Below are positions 39,201 to 44,281 of a DNA stretch of 64,000 nucleotides, piece by piece. The position numbers were made by a program, and so were the translations under genes. A model generated the notes under the pieces. The model searched no databases. It had not been told where the DNA came from and saw only the letters and a program-made list of their open reading frames with translations. Location: the NCBI GenBank assembly GCA_964020975.1, contig OZ026624.1, positions 27,810,056 to 27,874,055 on the forward strand, read 5' to 3'. Each line of letters begins with the position of its first letter. Positions within the stretch are counted from its first letter, which is position 1. The DNA is from Hermodice carunculata (taxonomy: Eukaryota > Annelida > Polychaeta > Eunicida > Amphinomidae).

Positions 39201-40410
39201 TTTAAACTTACCCAAATAAAAGAACTGCATGTACATTCATGTACCTGCTCAGAGAGGGAAACCATTCAGACCTGACAACCAAAAGGGCCAAGTTTAGAAT
39301 GACTGCCAAGAATTTGAATTTACTCAAAGGTGTCACAAATCAACCTCACCCTTGTGTGACCTGATCAAGAACTTGGGGGGGGGGGGGAGGGAGGGCAGTA
39401 TGATGATTAGCTAATTGCAAGGTACATGTCAACTATTGGTGTGGTTTTGTCAACTTAAAATTAGCTTTTACCAAAGATCAATTTATACTAGACAGGACAA
39501 CCTGTGATAACCCAAAGATGAGTGAATAACTTTAAATAGAGTAAACAGCGAGGCAGCACCAGTCAATCAATATATGCCAACTGGGAAGTGCCGGCGGGTA
39601 GGGCAGCCTCCACAGCGACTGCACAACCTGAAAAGCCCTTTGTAAGGTACTTGTCAGACTGTGATCATTAACGTTTTCAATGAAAAGATGCAATAATATG
39701 TACATCAAATAAAAGGAAAACACGCAGTTTCTTTCAATGAAAATTTTATTGATTTTTGTGTGAAATGGAAGTAAACACAACCCCATATAAATAGTCCTGC
39801 TGGCAGTCAGGTGGGGCTTTTCTGCCACTGGCAGTGACGACTCGGCTGTTACCTTCTTTAATGCTGAGTGACATCACCCCACTGCATCGGCAATTGCAAA
39901 TGTTAGGTGTCCTGATTGTCATCCTTTTTTTGTCTGTAAGATTTATATACTGTCGGTCAACAGCTTTCCTCAGCATTGTCACATTCCTGAAAGACAGCTC
40001 TTCACTCAGTCTTCAAAGGGTCAAAGTGCAAGTGCTGTTGTGTAAAGTCTCCAAAGGGCTAAATTTCAACCAATTAACCTTACAGTGGCCAAACGTTAAA
40101 TTGCAAGGACGGTTGTTTGCAGTCTCGAAAAGGGGTAAAGTGCAAGTACAGTTCTGTTTTAGACAGTGTTCAAATGTTACATTGACAGTGTTCAAATGTT
40201 ACATTGACAGTACTGCTGTACACACAGTACCAGTTTTGATTGCCGTTGTCATCACAGCCTTTGATGTGATCTTTCTTGTTCCTGTTGCAGATTATCAACC
40301 ACCTTCGCCATCAGGCCCGTGCCCTCATCACCTTTGCTGGCATGATTCCTTATAGGATGCCTGGAGACACCAACGCACGGCTTGTCCAGAAAGAGGCTCT
40401 CATGAACTGA
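10250..40410 (+). CDS. NUP93: NUP93: nuclear pore scaffold nucleoporin, complete, 22 coding exons
   Basis: Nup93 is the linker nucleoporin of the inner ring of the nuclear pore. Its N-terminus recruits the Nup62-Nup58-Nup54 trimer and its alpha-solenoid binds Nup205/Nup188 and Nup35/Nup155. The 22 coding exons listed separately join in frame to 2487 bases including the stop, giving 828 residues; human NUP93 is 819. Residues 1-100 hold the N-terminal helices ([33 protein letters not shown]). Residues 165-220 carry [14 protein letters not shown]. The Nic96-family solenoid runs from about 200 to the end, with landmarks [109 protein letters not shown] and the C-terminal [14 protein letters not shown]. 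All introns are GT-AG. The ATG at 10250 follows a splice acceptor (TTGCAG) by five bases and matches the family start, so the leader is split by an intron. Nothing is missing or broken: this is a functional-looking housekeeping gene. Introns total about 27.7 kb and carry most of the mobile elements. Confidence 0.97.
10432..11103 (+). other. NUP93 intron 1
   Basis: Contains a C homopolymer of about 27 bases at 10629-10655 and otherwise nothing recognised. Confidence 0.8.
11104..11221 (+). CDS. NUP93: NUP93 coding exon 2 (residues 61-100)
   Basis: Acceptor GTGTAG, donor GTAAGT. Encodes [20 protein letters not shown] and then [19 protein letters not shown], matching the LLGSRGLDIS...FEPLEPVKDTDIQ region of the vertebrate protein. 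Confidence 0.96.
11709..11771 (+). CDS. NUP93: NUP93 coding exon 3 (residues 101-121)
   Basis: Acceptor CTCCACAG, donor GTAAGT. Encodes [20 protein letters not shown] and a final N; phase 0 at both ends. Confidence 0.95.
11772..12844 (+). other. NUP93 intron 3
   Basis: Carries a worn CAGTGGTC-family MITE at about 11865-11975 (TAAGAGAGACCACCAGTC, GACCACTTAAG). A GGTG(G/A)TGCCACCAAT motif recurs at about 12352 and 12493, suggesting a decayed internal duplication. Otherwise unremarkable. Confidence 0.5.
12845..12973 (+). CDS. NUP93: NUP93 coding exon 4 (residues 122-164)
   Basis: Acceptor GCGTTGCAG. Encodes a charged helical stretch ([20 protein letters not shown]) ending VLDFPQESQ, equivalent to human LDFTQES. 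The donor GTAGAC is weaker than the other donors. The frame stays open past it for about 225 bases, so read-through or a longer alternative exon is possible, but the next exon joins exactly in phase at this donor. Confidence 0.9.
12974..14782 (+). other. NUP93 intron 4
   Basis: A 1.8 kb intron. It holds a possible decayed ribozyme element (about 13690-14045, listed separately), a G homopolymer at 14061-14077, and TTTG and T runs at about 14254-14290. Confidence 0.8.
13705..14040 (-). mobile_element. Possible decayed retrozyme-like element
   Basis: At 13768-13798, read on the minus strand, CTGACGATG is followed, after a short spacer, by AAAACCGGTC. This resembles the hammerhead core CUGANGA / GAAAC with a palindromic ACCGGT stem III as in the copy at 32840-32878, but the G of GAAA is A and stems I and II pair poorly. 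An ACAAGGCAAGACTGAG block on its left recalls the AGACT-GGCAAGTGT block flanking the two good ribozymes. Boundaries are guesses; no clean target duplication was found (AAATAAA occurs near both sides). Confidence 0.3.
14783..14950 (+). CDS. NUP93: NUP93 coding exon 5 (residues 165-220)
   Basis: Acceptor TGCTTTGCAG, donor GTCAGT. Encodes [32 protein letters not shown] and [15 protein letters not shown]. The NVEMAYARQ motif is one of the best conserved in the family. Confidence 0.96.
15555..15694 (+). CDS. NUP93: NUP93 coding exon 6 (residues 221-267)
   Basis: Acceptor ATTTCACAG, donor GTTTGT after a split codon (AG|C). Encodes [16 protein letters not shown] and [13 protein letters not shown], the start of the Nic96 solenoid. 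Confidence 0.95.
15731..15932. repeat. TTAA-ended MITE, CATTCCATAC subfamily
   Basis: The centre is a long hairpin in which CTGGCACTGCCTAGCAAGTC pairs with GACTTGCCAGGCAGTGTCAG. The left end TTAACTCAATGCATACTATG and the inner text (CAGTGGTTCTGGCA, CATAGGCATG, GAAAGCTCTATTCATGAAGA) match, in opposite orientation, the complete copy at 38754-38986. Confidence 0.6.
16916..17415 (-). mobile_element. Retrozyme-like insert A with hammerhead ribozyme, inside the PLE
   Basis: The insert body is 16935-17398. On both sides the same PLE coding sequence recurs: ATGTCTGTGATGTAATTAG at 16916-16934 and ATGTCTGATGTAGCTAG at 17399-17415 (one 2-base gap and two changes). The PLE protein reads NYITDM on one side and SYIRH on the other, so this is a diverged target-site duplication. 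The insert has a hammerhead ribozyme near its 3' end (minus strand), a TATATAGG box about 130 bases upstream of it, no coding capacity, and the end block AGACTAGGCAAGTGT shared with insert B at 32774. That combination fits the non-autonomous animal retrozymes. Calling it a retrozyme is inference from structure. Confidence 0.75.
16982..17022 (-). ncRNA. Hammerhead ribozyme A (type I, PLE/retrozyme kind)
   Basis: On the minus strand the order is AGCCT, CTGATGAG, TCC, loop, GGAC, GAAAC, GCGTC, AGGCT. The core CUGAUGA and GAAA are intact. Stem II is GUCC/GGAC and stem I is AGCCU pairing with AGGCU. Stem III is the short self-complementary ACGCGU, followed by the cleavage-site C of GUC. Such a minimal stem III is known from PLE and retrozyme hammerheads, which cleave well only as dimers. 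All core residues needed for cleavage are present. Confidence 0.9.
18037..18220. repeat. TA-flanked MITE, CAGTRGTC family
   Basis: Starts TACAGTAGTCCCTCC and ends near ACTATTGTA. The inside is made of repeated GAGAGAC / GGTGGT(C/A) motifs that fold back on each other (CCTTTGAGAGAC, GTCTTTCAAAGGAGG). Confidence 0.65.
18746..18878 (+). CDS. NUP93: NUP93 coding exon 7 (residues 267-311)
   Basis: Acceptor CTTTGTAG, donor GTAAGT. Encodes [20 protein letters not shown] and [19 protein letters not shown]; QLGGVPxTYxLVRSFL is nearly invariant across animals. Confidence 0.97.
19086..19268. repeat. TA-flanked MITE, complete CAGTGGTCCC copy
   Basis: Begins TACAGTGGTCCCTAT and ends GGTACCACTGTA, giving TA-flanked terminal inverted repeats of about 12 bases. 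CAGTG ends with TA duplication point to a pogo/Tc1-mariner-type non-autonomous element. Internal GAGAGACCACC and GGTCTCTC repeats. Confidence 0.75.
19494..19588 (+). CDS. NUP93: NUP93 coding exon 8 (residues 312-343)
   Basis: Acceptor TGTACAG, donor GTAAGT splitting a Gln codon. Encodes [20 protein letters not shown] then [20 protein letters not shown] is a family signature. Confidence 0.97.
19725..19910. repeat. TA-flanked MITE, CAGTGGTCTC copy
   Basis: Starts TACAGTGGTCTCTCC. Inside, GGAGACCACC, GAGAGACCACC and GGTGGTACTAGGGGCGGTCTC repeats as in the neighbouring copies. The right end (GGAATTACAGTA) is diverged. Confidence 0.6.
20205..20440 (-). mobile_element. LINE fragment: end of a CR1/L2-like reverse transcriptase
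   Basis: On the minus strand an open stretch reads [20 protein letters not shown] then [20 protein letters not shown] and [12 protein letters not shown]. This is the typical thumb and C-terminal region of CR1/L2/Jockey-type reverse transcriptases (NYCxxxWG...LQKRAIRxI...HTxPLFKKLxxLKxxDI). A short truncated copy within NUP93 intron 8. Confidence 0.7.
20640..22237 (+). other. rest of NUP93 intron 8
   Basis: Contains one MITE (21254-21418). About 20620-21160 begins and ends with similar words (GTGTTGCCAACCCTAGAG near 20639, GTAAGAGTTGGCAACACTG near 21128 as its inverse), which may mark a ~500 bp inverted-repeat element that I cannot classify. Nothing else recognised. Confidence 0.4.
21254..21418. 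repeat. TA-flanked MITE, AGTGGCCT variant
   Basis: TATAGTGGCCTGCCTCTTAT at the left faces GAGGGGGACCACTGTG at the right, with inner AGAGGGCTGGCCTC and TTATAAAGCCACC repeats. It is close to the copy at 43311-43452. Confidence 0.6.
22238..22297 (+). CDS. NUP93: NUP93 coding exon 9 (residues 343-363)
   Basis: Acceptor CTTTTGCAG, donor GTAAGT. Encodes [19 protein letters not shown], equivalent to HQLGEFKTWFQEYMNSKDR of the human protein. Confidence 0.95.
22626..22703 (+). CDS. NUP93: NUP93 coding exon 10 (residues 363-389)
   Basis: Acceptor CTTGCAG, donor GTACGT. Encodes [20 protein letters not shown] and TDPYK; the NxTDPYKR block is conserved. Confidence 0.96.
22704..24008 (+). other. NUP93 intron 10
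   Basis: At about 22877-23240 it holds a sequence opening CCCTCGGCCTTTAGGCCGGA, a GC-rich hairpin (GGCCTTTAGGCC) in AT-rich surroundings that looks like the end of an interspersed repeat. A gappy echo (GTCCGTCTGTC text) lies near 37905. I cannot assign a family. No exon seen. Confidence 0.4.
24009..24187 (+). CDS. NUP93: NUP93 coding exon 11 (residues 389-449)
   Basis: Acceptor TGTTGCAG, donor GTGTGT. Encodes [35 protein letters not shown] and [16 protein letters not shown]. CxIGRCD and DYLWxKL are signature stretches of the Nic96 solenoid. Confidence 0.96.
24666..24857 (+). CDS. NUP93: NUP93 coding exon 12 (residues 449-513)
   Basis: Acceptor TCTTTGCAG, donor GTGAGT. Encodes [40 protein letters not shown] and [28 protein letters not shown] and CHAVHxALVL are nearly identical to vertebrates. 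Confidence 0.97.
25076..25323. repeat. TTAA-ended MITE, CCCTTTCCC subfamily
   Basis: Starts TTAACCCTTTCCCCTTTAAA. It has a central perfect hairpin (CAACAACTTTCCTTGGCATG facing CATGCCAAGGAAAGTTGTTG at 25223-25284) and ends GCACTGAAAGAGTTCAA. Closely matches the copy at 31352-31592. TTAA ends and CCCTTT are piggyBac-like. Confidence 0.7.
25932..26058 (+). CDS. NUP93: NUP93 coding exon 13 (residues 513-555)
   Basis: Acceptor TGTTCTAG, donor GTCAGT. Encodes [20 protein letters not shown] and [34 protein letters not shown] is invariant in animals. Confidence 0.97.
26133..27560 (+). repeat. Diverged tandem repeat block in NUP93 intron 13
   Basis: After an A homopolymer, about 1.3 kb is built of related units. 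The words AAAACCGTCGGCCAGATTCA (26350), GAACCGTCACTCAGATTAAA (26641), ACGGTCGGTCAGAGTTATTT (26940) and TTTGCCAGATTTGTGCC (27126) each open a unit of roughly 190-300 bases that continues GATGTGCTTTGGGTGGGTCT, TCAAATGGTCATGCTCCATT or cognates. It starts with a hairpin CTCAGCTGACTTGTC/GTCAGCTGAG at 26255-26285. A second sub-repeat, GGGACCTTGATGTTGCACAT, recurs at about 27294 and 27440 with a ~147-base period. Non-coding. Confidence 0.65.
27756..27940. repeat. Worn TA-flanked MITE, CAGTGGTACC copy
   Basis: GCACAGTGGTACCTTC at the left, AGGTACAGTACTGTG at the right, and inner GACCACTGTGG, AAAAGACCACCTG and TGATCACTTTTAC repeats in the order seen in better copies. Confidence 0.5.
28000..28241. repeat. 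TTAA-ended MITE, best copy of the main family
   Basis: Begins TTAACTCTTTCAGTGCCA and ends TGGCACTCAAAGAGTTAA, so the terminal inverted repeats are about 18 bases and the TTAA is duplicated. The internal palindrome at 28032-28091 pairs GTCAACAGCTTTTCTTGGCA with TGCCGAGAAAAGCTGTTGAC around a GAGCGCCC loop. No coding capacity. Confidence 0.85.
28533..28605 (+). CDS. NUP93: NUP93 coding exon 14 (residues 555-579)
   Basis: Acceptor GTTTTCAG, donor GTAATA. Encodes [20 protein letters not shown] and ETRE, matching human ENMFLRCVSELVIESRE. Confidence 0.94.
29281..29519. repeat. TTAA-ended MITE
   Basis: Starts TTAACTCTTTCAGTGCCAA and ends TGACACTGAAAGGGTTAA. The palindrome (GTCAACAGCTTTTGTCGGCG facing CCAAGAAAAGCTGTTGAC) lies near the right end, so its orientation is opposite to the copy at 28000. 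Confidence 0.85.
29969..30241 (+). repeat. Degenerate minisatellite, six units of 42-53 bases
   Basis: Units open TGTGATCTGGTCYATCT and continue with CATGTACATGTACACATGAA-like text, starting near 29969, 30017, 30070, 30119, 30165 and 30207. It stops about 20 bases before the acceptor of exon 15. Confidence 0.7.
30263..30307 (+). CDS. NUP93: NUP93 coding exon 15 (residues 580-594)
   Basis: A 45-base micro-exon, acceptor CCTTTTTAG, donor GTAAGT, phase 0 at both ends. Encodes [15 protein letters not shown], equivalent to FDMILGKLENDGSRK in human. It is easily missed by gene finders. Confidence 0.95.
30945..31022. repeat. Isolated palindrome of the TTAA MITE family
   Basis: AGTCTTCCTTGGCACAGTTT faces AGACTGTGTCAAGGGAAGCT. 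This is a worn copy of the central hairpin without its terminal repeats. Confidence 0.45.
31127..31355. repeat. TTAA-ended MITE (abuts the next one)
   Basis: Starts TTAACTCTTTCATTTCCCAA and carries the CATTCAAGTACCAGCATG and AGGTCAACAACTTTTCTTGG blocks of the family. It ends at TTGACC, where the next MITE begins, so one element probably inserted into the TTAA end of the other. Confidence 0.7.
31352..31592. repeat. TTAA-ended MITE, CCCTTTCCC subfamily
   Basis: TTGACCCTTTCCCCCTTAAA at the left, AAGGGGGAAAGGGTTAA at the right (TIR about 14 bases). Central hairpin GTTGGGCACTTAGTGCCTAA. Inner text CCGGCCGAAACCGGCTGGTG is shared with 25076-25323. Confidence 0.8.
31626..31742 (+). CDS. NUP93: NUP93 coding exon 16 (residues 595-633)
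   Basis: Acceptor CTGTGCAG, donor GTAGGA. Encodes [36 protein letters not shown], matching human AENKGLFEEAAKLYDLAK. Confidence 0.96.
31743..32297 (+). other. NUP93 intron 16
   Basis: About 555 bases. I see no repeat family or additional exon. Confidence 0.6.
32298..32416 (+). CDS. NUP93: NUP93 coding exon 17 (residues 634-673)
   Basis: Acceptor TCTTTTTAG, donor GTCAGT. Encodes [20 protein letters not shown] and [30 protein letters not shown] is identical to human. Confidence 0.97.
32763..33062 (-). mobile_element. Retrozyme-like insert B with hammerhead ribozyme and 11 bp target duplications
   Basis: The 278 bp body (32774-33051) is bounded by two perfect copies of TATTTAAGTTA at 32763-32773 and 33052-33062. 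On the minus strand it contains a TATAAATAG box, then, about 40 bases downstream, a complete hammerhead ribozyme, then the terminal block CACTTGCCCAGTCT shared with insert A. No frame has coding value. Size, target duplication, single ribozyme and lack of coding fit the animal retrozymes (roughly 170-400 bp, known in many invertebrates). The intact duplication implies a younger insertion than insert A. Confidence 0.85.
32840..32878 (-). ncRNA. Hammerhead ribozyme B (type I, PLE/retrozyme kind)
   Basis: On the minus strand: GCTA, CTGATGA, GACC, loop CATTTA, GGTC, GAAAC, CGGTC, TAGC. Both core strands CUGAUGA and GAAA are intact. Stem II is GACC/GGUC, stem I is GCUA/UAGC, and stem III is the palindrome ACCGGU followed by the cleavage C. 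The minimal stem III again implies cleavage mainly in dimeric or tandem RNA. Confidence 0.92.
33063..33764 (+). other. rest of NUP93 intron 17
   Basis: Holds a worn TA-flanked MITE at about 33322-33485 (CTAGTGAAACCTCCGTAATC, AATGAGACATACGGATTAAT, AATGAGGTGTCA) and a T-rich tract at 33668-33726. No exon. Confidence 0.5.
33765..33882 (+). CDS. NUP93: NUP93 coding exon 18 (residues 673-712)
   Basis: Acceptor ATTGTAG, donor GTAAGT. Encodes [20 protein letters not shown] and [33 protein letters not shown] is identical to human. Confidence 0.97.
34097..34332. repeat. TTAA-ended MITE
   Basis: TTAACGCTTTCAATGCCAA at the left and TTGGCAGTGGAAGGGTTAA at the right. The internal hairpin is AGTCAACAACTTTCCTTTGC facing TGCACGGAGTAAAGTGGGTG. 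Confidence 0.75.
34899..35080. repeat. TA-flanked MITE, complete CAGTAAAACCTC copy
   Basis: Starts TACAGTAAAACCTC and ends GAGGTTTTACTGTA: perfect 14-base terminal inverted repeats including the TA. Inside, CTGAACACC is repeated (CTATACTGAACACC three times) and refolds with GGTGTTTGGTATAG. Pogo/Tc1-mariner-like by TA target and CAGT ends. Confidence 0.85.
35504..36267 (+). mobile_element. Copy 2 of the ~760 bp inverted-repeat element
   Basis: Left end TAAGGTAATGTCCAACCTGG and right end CCAGTTGGACATTACCTTA are inverted repeats of about 19 bases. The body aligns along its length with 4969-5670. It has no transposase. A C/A homopolymer (36207-36239) has expanded inside this copy. The superfamily is not recognised. 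Confidence 0.8.
36489..36572 (+). CDS. NUP93: NUP93 coding exon 19 (residues 713-740)
   Basis: Acceptor TGTTGCAG, donor GTAAGT. Encodes [20 protein letters not shown] and AVRHYTDE, matching [20 protein letters not shown]...NFSDE in human. Confidence 0.94.
36573..37359 (+). other. NUP93 intron 19
   Basis: About 790 bases; a slightly CpG-richer patch at about 36995-37060. No repeat family or exon recognised. Confidence 0.5.
37360..37430 (+). CDS. NUP93: NUP93 coding exon 20 (residues 741-764)
   Basis: Acceptor ACCTTGCAG, donor GTATGT. Encodes [20 protein letters not shown] and KIA; [11 protein letters not shown] is conserved. Confidence 0.95.
38069..38144 (+). CDS. NUP93: NUP93 coding exon 21 (residues 764-789)
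   Basis: Acceptor CTGTTCCAG, donor GTGAGT. Encodes a Ser/Gly/Pro-rich linker ([20 protein letters not shown]) at the place of the Ser-rich linker of the vertebrate protein. Confidence 0.92.
38754..38986. repeat. TTAA-ended MITE, CATTCCATAC subfamily (complete)
   Basis: TTAACTCATTCCATAC at the left, GTATGGAATGAGTTAA at the right: perfect 16-base terminal inverted repeats with TTAA. Central hairpin GTGGTTCTGGCACTACCTGG facing CCAGGCAGTGCCAGAATCAC. Confidence 0.88.
38990..40290 (+). other. rest of NUP93 intron 21
   Basis: Includes a G homopolymer (39376-39387), a remnant hairpin word GTCAACAGCTTTCCTC at about 39957, and a 22-base tandem duplication (CAGTGTTCAAATGTTACATT, about 40165-40208). 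No exon. Confidence 0.5.
40291..40410 (+). CDS. NUP93: NUP93 coding exon 22, C-terminus and stop (residues 790-828)
   Basis: Acceptor CCTGTTGCAG. Encodes [20 protein letters not shown] and [19 protein letters not shown], then TGA at 40408-40410. [14 protein letters not shown]...GDTNARLVQ is one of the most conserved parts of the family, so the C-terminus is certain. Confidence 0.98.
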   Translation: MINHLRHQARALITFAGMIPYRMPGDTNARLVQKEALMN

Positions 40411-41110
40411 AACCACACATTGTGGCAGTCCTTGACATTCATTGAGGTGGTAATCAATCCAATATCATTTACTGTGAACCAAACAACTTCAGGTCTCATG
40501 AACGTACAAATGGATCGGGGTGAATCTGGCGATGTCCATATGGACATAGGTCAAAGACAAACTTGGAGCCTGTACCATTATACTGAGGATGACAAGGGTC
40601 ACAGTTACATGCTGCATGTAGAGGGTCACACCACCAGCCAGATGCTGAAAATGTCAGCTGCTCAAATGTTTTTTGAAACTTCGCTTCATTTGCCAAAATT
40701 CTGTATGGCATTTGTGAAGCAGGCCATACAGGATCAATTGATACAGATCAACAGCTTACTCTGGCACATTTTGTACAGAAGCAAGCCAAAGGAAACTGTT
40801 GACTCAAGACTTAATTCAAGACACCAAGATTTCAATAAGAGTGCTGGATAATAATACACTACAAACAGTTCCATCAGTTTAACAGATACCCAGTGTTCAG
40901 TCATTTTCACGACATTCCCAAGTCTGGGTAGTAACTGGATGGCAACAGTTTCTTAAGCGTTTGATTGTGTGAATATCAGCCTTCATGTGGTGTCAAAGAA
41001 GCTACCCCTAATGGCATATCACAGATTGTGGTGTCACTGTGCAATTATTTGAAAGCTGCATTTTGAAGTCTAAATTGACAATTAAATTGTTTTGATGAGA
41101 TGTTTTTTCA
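40411..41110 (+). other. Likely NUP93 3' untranslated region
   Basis: Downstream of the stop, the first plausible polyadenylation hexamer is ATTAAA at 41081-41086, followed by T/G-rich sequence. Canonical AATAAA motifs first appear at 43120 and 43132, so a longer 3' UTR is possible. A 143-codon open frame at 40420-40851 shows no family resemblance and contains a MITE hairpin remnant (40744-40803), so I do not call it a gene. Confidence 0.4.
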
Positions 41111-41441
41111 TGACTTTGGTGTCTCAGTAAATGCAGAAATTATTTTTTACATGATTTAAAACTTCAGAATTCTACTATTTTAAAATGAGTAATTTTTGTA
41201 AAAATTCCTGGAAACCATCTGTGGGGATAGGTGTTTTCTGTTGGAGACAATTTTCACATTATCTAATGTTGTTTAAAAAGAAAAATATATGTCTGATAAA
41301 GTTCAGAAATAGGTACTTTACTCTGCATAATGACTGCAACTGTCTTCAAATGTTGCATTTTCAGTGTGTTTGTAGATATCATATGAATACCCACATCTTC
41401 TTGATTAAAAATGTATAGTTCAGAGGGCGTATTGGTAAAAA

Positions 41442-41684
41442 TTAACTCTTTCAGTGCCAAATTTTGGACAGAGTCAACAGCTTTTCTTGGCATGCATTGG
41501 GTGCAATGCACCCCGAGAGAAGCTGCTGACTGGGGTATTCTCCCCGGAACTATAGACATGCTGGTACTTGAATGAAAGGTCTTTTTACAAGGAATACAAA
41601 TCTGGGATCATTATGATATGATAATTCAGACCAGTGTGACACAAGTTGATCTACTTTAGTTGTAGTTGGCACTGAAAGAGTTAA
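41442..41684. repeat. TTAA-ended MITE, complete
   Basis: TTAACTCTTTCAGTGCCAA at the left, TTGGCACTGAAAGAGTTAA at the right: perfect 19-base terminal inverted repeats. Internal hairpin AGTCAACAGCTTTTCTTGGC facing GAGAGAAGCTGCTGACT. Confidence 0.92.
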
Positions 41685-43310
41685 TATGCATGTACATTTT
41701 GACACCAAAGTCTGTGGTATGCCCACAAGGGTAGCAGCCCTTATGCCACCAAAAAGGCAGAAACAGGGCACGGAGTTCCAAAGGTCAGACAGTTTTGTGT
41801 CAAAGGCATGGTAGCTGTAAACGTTGTAAAGGACTTCCTTGAAGTCAAATGTTAAAGTGTATACTGTCAAAAAACTTTTCAGCTGGACACCTAGGACAAT
41901 ACTTCCATTTCCACAATAGTGCTGCCACGCTTAAGTTTATTGAAGATGGAAAGTAACTGCAGTCATGCCCAACAGGAGTACTTCTGGCAGGTTAACCACT
42001 TGACTACCTTTCAACAATTTTACATGTAACTGTAAATTATATGGCAGAAGTGGTGCTCCCATAGAATTGTGGTTGTAGGCATTTAAAAATCATGGTCCGC
42101 TTGTGAGGATGGATGTAAATGGTATGTACGAGTGATGAAAATACAGATGTCTGAACAGTTTATCATTTTTAAACAATGTTTTGTTTACTTTTGTTCTGAT
42201 ACATATCCATAAGCTTGACCAACCCTTGTTCACAGTTTGCAAAACTTGGTCCAGGTTACCAGTTCTGGTAAGACTGTTCATAACTGGCATGTGATTTGAT
42301 TCACTTCTGTAGAGATCATGAGATGCAAATAAGGCTTTTCCCAATTAATATAATTTGATAGCCTTTGTTTCAAAGATGTATCTTTCAGCCTAAGAGTGTT
42401 AAAACTGATGTAAAAAAAAAAAAATTATATTTATTTTGGATATTTATCAGGAGTTGCCATGGTTATTGGTTTTCAGCATTTTCACCCCACTCTTGTCTCC
42501 CGCCCCCCCCCCCCCCCCAATTCATGTCAGGAGGCATTTTATTTTGCTGTTGCCTGTGCAGCTCACCAATCTATTAGAATTTATTTTGTCTAAGTAGTAT
42601 TTCCAGAACACTCAACAGATTTAGCTCAAAGTTGGCACAAAGTACAAGGCAATATGTGGATCATGTTTGATGATCAGCAGGAGTGAACATGGGCATGGAA
42701 AATTGTCACTTGCTCTTTAAAGACTCCTCACAATGACTTTGAACATTTTATTTCATGGAAAAGGAAATTAAATATTGATACATGTAAAGGGGCAGAAAAG
42801 GGCTAAGCTGGATTGCATGTTTTTTTTTTTTTTTACATTTGTGGTTGCCTTGACGCCAGTTGTAAAAAAGATCCATTCTGTTTTAAATGTATACTATATT
42901 TGCATGATGTTCTTACTAAACACCCTAGACATCTCAATCTGTCCATGCACAGTGGATATCTACTCACTGTGTCCCCTCTCTGCAATTTTATCATGTCATC
43001 AATGAAAAAACACACACACAAGAAATGGCTTTGACGAGATGAGAAGTAGCATTAGGTATATTTCAAATAAGCTTCCATAATTAGAAACCAGTTTTTTTAA
43101 CTAAAAAAGTAATGCACAAAATAAATTATTGAATAAAAATGTAACTTGTATGTGTACATAAATTCAAGTTAAGTCAAAGAAAACGTGTGATTCGCATGAT
43201 CCTTTGGAGCCCATTAAAAACAAACTTAAAGTAACATCTTGAATTTACATCTGGAAATTTGTAAAGTAGTTTATGACACTAAAAAATTACCAATGTTCGA
43301 GTGGTTTGTT
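41685..43310. other. no recognised gene
   Basis: Intergenic or 3' UTR. Contains a C run (42503-42519), a T run (42821-42833) and AATAAA motifs at 43120 and 43132 on the plus strand. I see no exon on either strand. Confidence 0.5.
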
Positions 43311-43452
43311 TACAGTGGCCCTCCTCTTATAAGGCCAGAGATGCACGAGAGATGTGACCTCTCTTGAGGGGGAGTATATTATGGAAATCCCATACTTGCT
43401 GCATGAAGAAGTGGCCTCTCTTCAGGGGGGCCTTATAAGAGAGAGCACTGTA
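43311..43452. repeat. TA-flanked MITE, CAGTGGCCC copy
   Basis: TACAGTGGCCCTCCTCTTAT at the left faces TTATAAGAGAGAGCACTGTA at the right. Short complete copy, about 142 bases. Confidence 0.8.
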
Positions 43453-44089
43453 TTTAGTTCCACAATGTGGTGATGAATAATATATAATGGGTGTTGGTAC
43501 CACATTGAGACAGTAGGGGGAGCTAGCTGAGCCACTGATAAACACTTGAGATGAATAACAGACACTTCGTGGTAGACTCTGTTGATACATATTTAACATT
43601 TGCAGCTCAGTCTGTCAAAAACATACAACACAGACAGTAGCACTTGTTTGAAGATCATGTGATCGTCACACAGCACCTAGTGACAGATATAAGTTCATGG
43701 CATAGTCTAGATCTCAAACTAATTGTAGTGTTTGGAATGTTAGATGATAAATGTTTGAAAACATGAACTTGAGGGCAGTCTTTCCTTGGCAAAATGTGAA
43801 AAGGGTCGACAAAGGGCTTGGCTGTCAACAAAATAGCAATGATTAAAGTTATCAGACTGTCCCGTAGTCTTGCCTGACAAGTTATTCCAGTGAATTTAAT
43901 ACACTATGAGAACTATTGCTCTGAATGAAAGAATGGTACCCCCCCCCCCCAACTATAAGAAAAAATTATCTGATTTTAGGTTGACGCCTGAGTAGTGTTC
44001 TACTTGCCTCAGCCAAGGTTACTACAAAACACTTACCAATGCAGATCCCTGCTTAAACATAAATCACTCAGTGATATATATATATACAG

Positions 44090-44196
44090 ATAGTATTCCC
44101 TGACTTGAGAGGCCACCCCAAAGGAAGGTCCAAAAGTGGCCTTTTAAGACAGGTGGCCTCTCATAGGAGTGACCTCTCAAGACAGGGACCACTGTA
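44090..44196. repeat. TA-flanked MITE, short copy
   Basis: TAGTATTCCCTGACTTGAGA at the left and ACAGGGACCACTGTA at the right, with GAGGCCACC / GGTGGCCTC inner repeats. Preceded by a short TA run at 44076-44086. Confidence 0.6.
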
Positions 44197-44281
44197 TATA
44201 CATATTTTGCTGTGTGTGCTCAGACGAGGGGGCCAGGGCTGGTACTACCCATAGAGTTGTTCCTGACTTATCAATATCAAA

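Noticed and set aside
40420-40851. 143-codon open frame downstream of NUP93
   Set aside because: It lies in the likely 3' UTR, contains a MITE hairpin remnant, and shows no recognisable domain or splice context.
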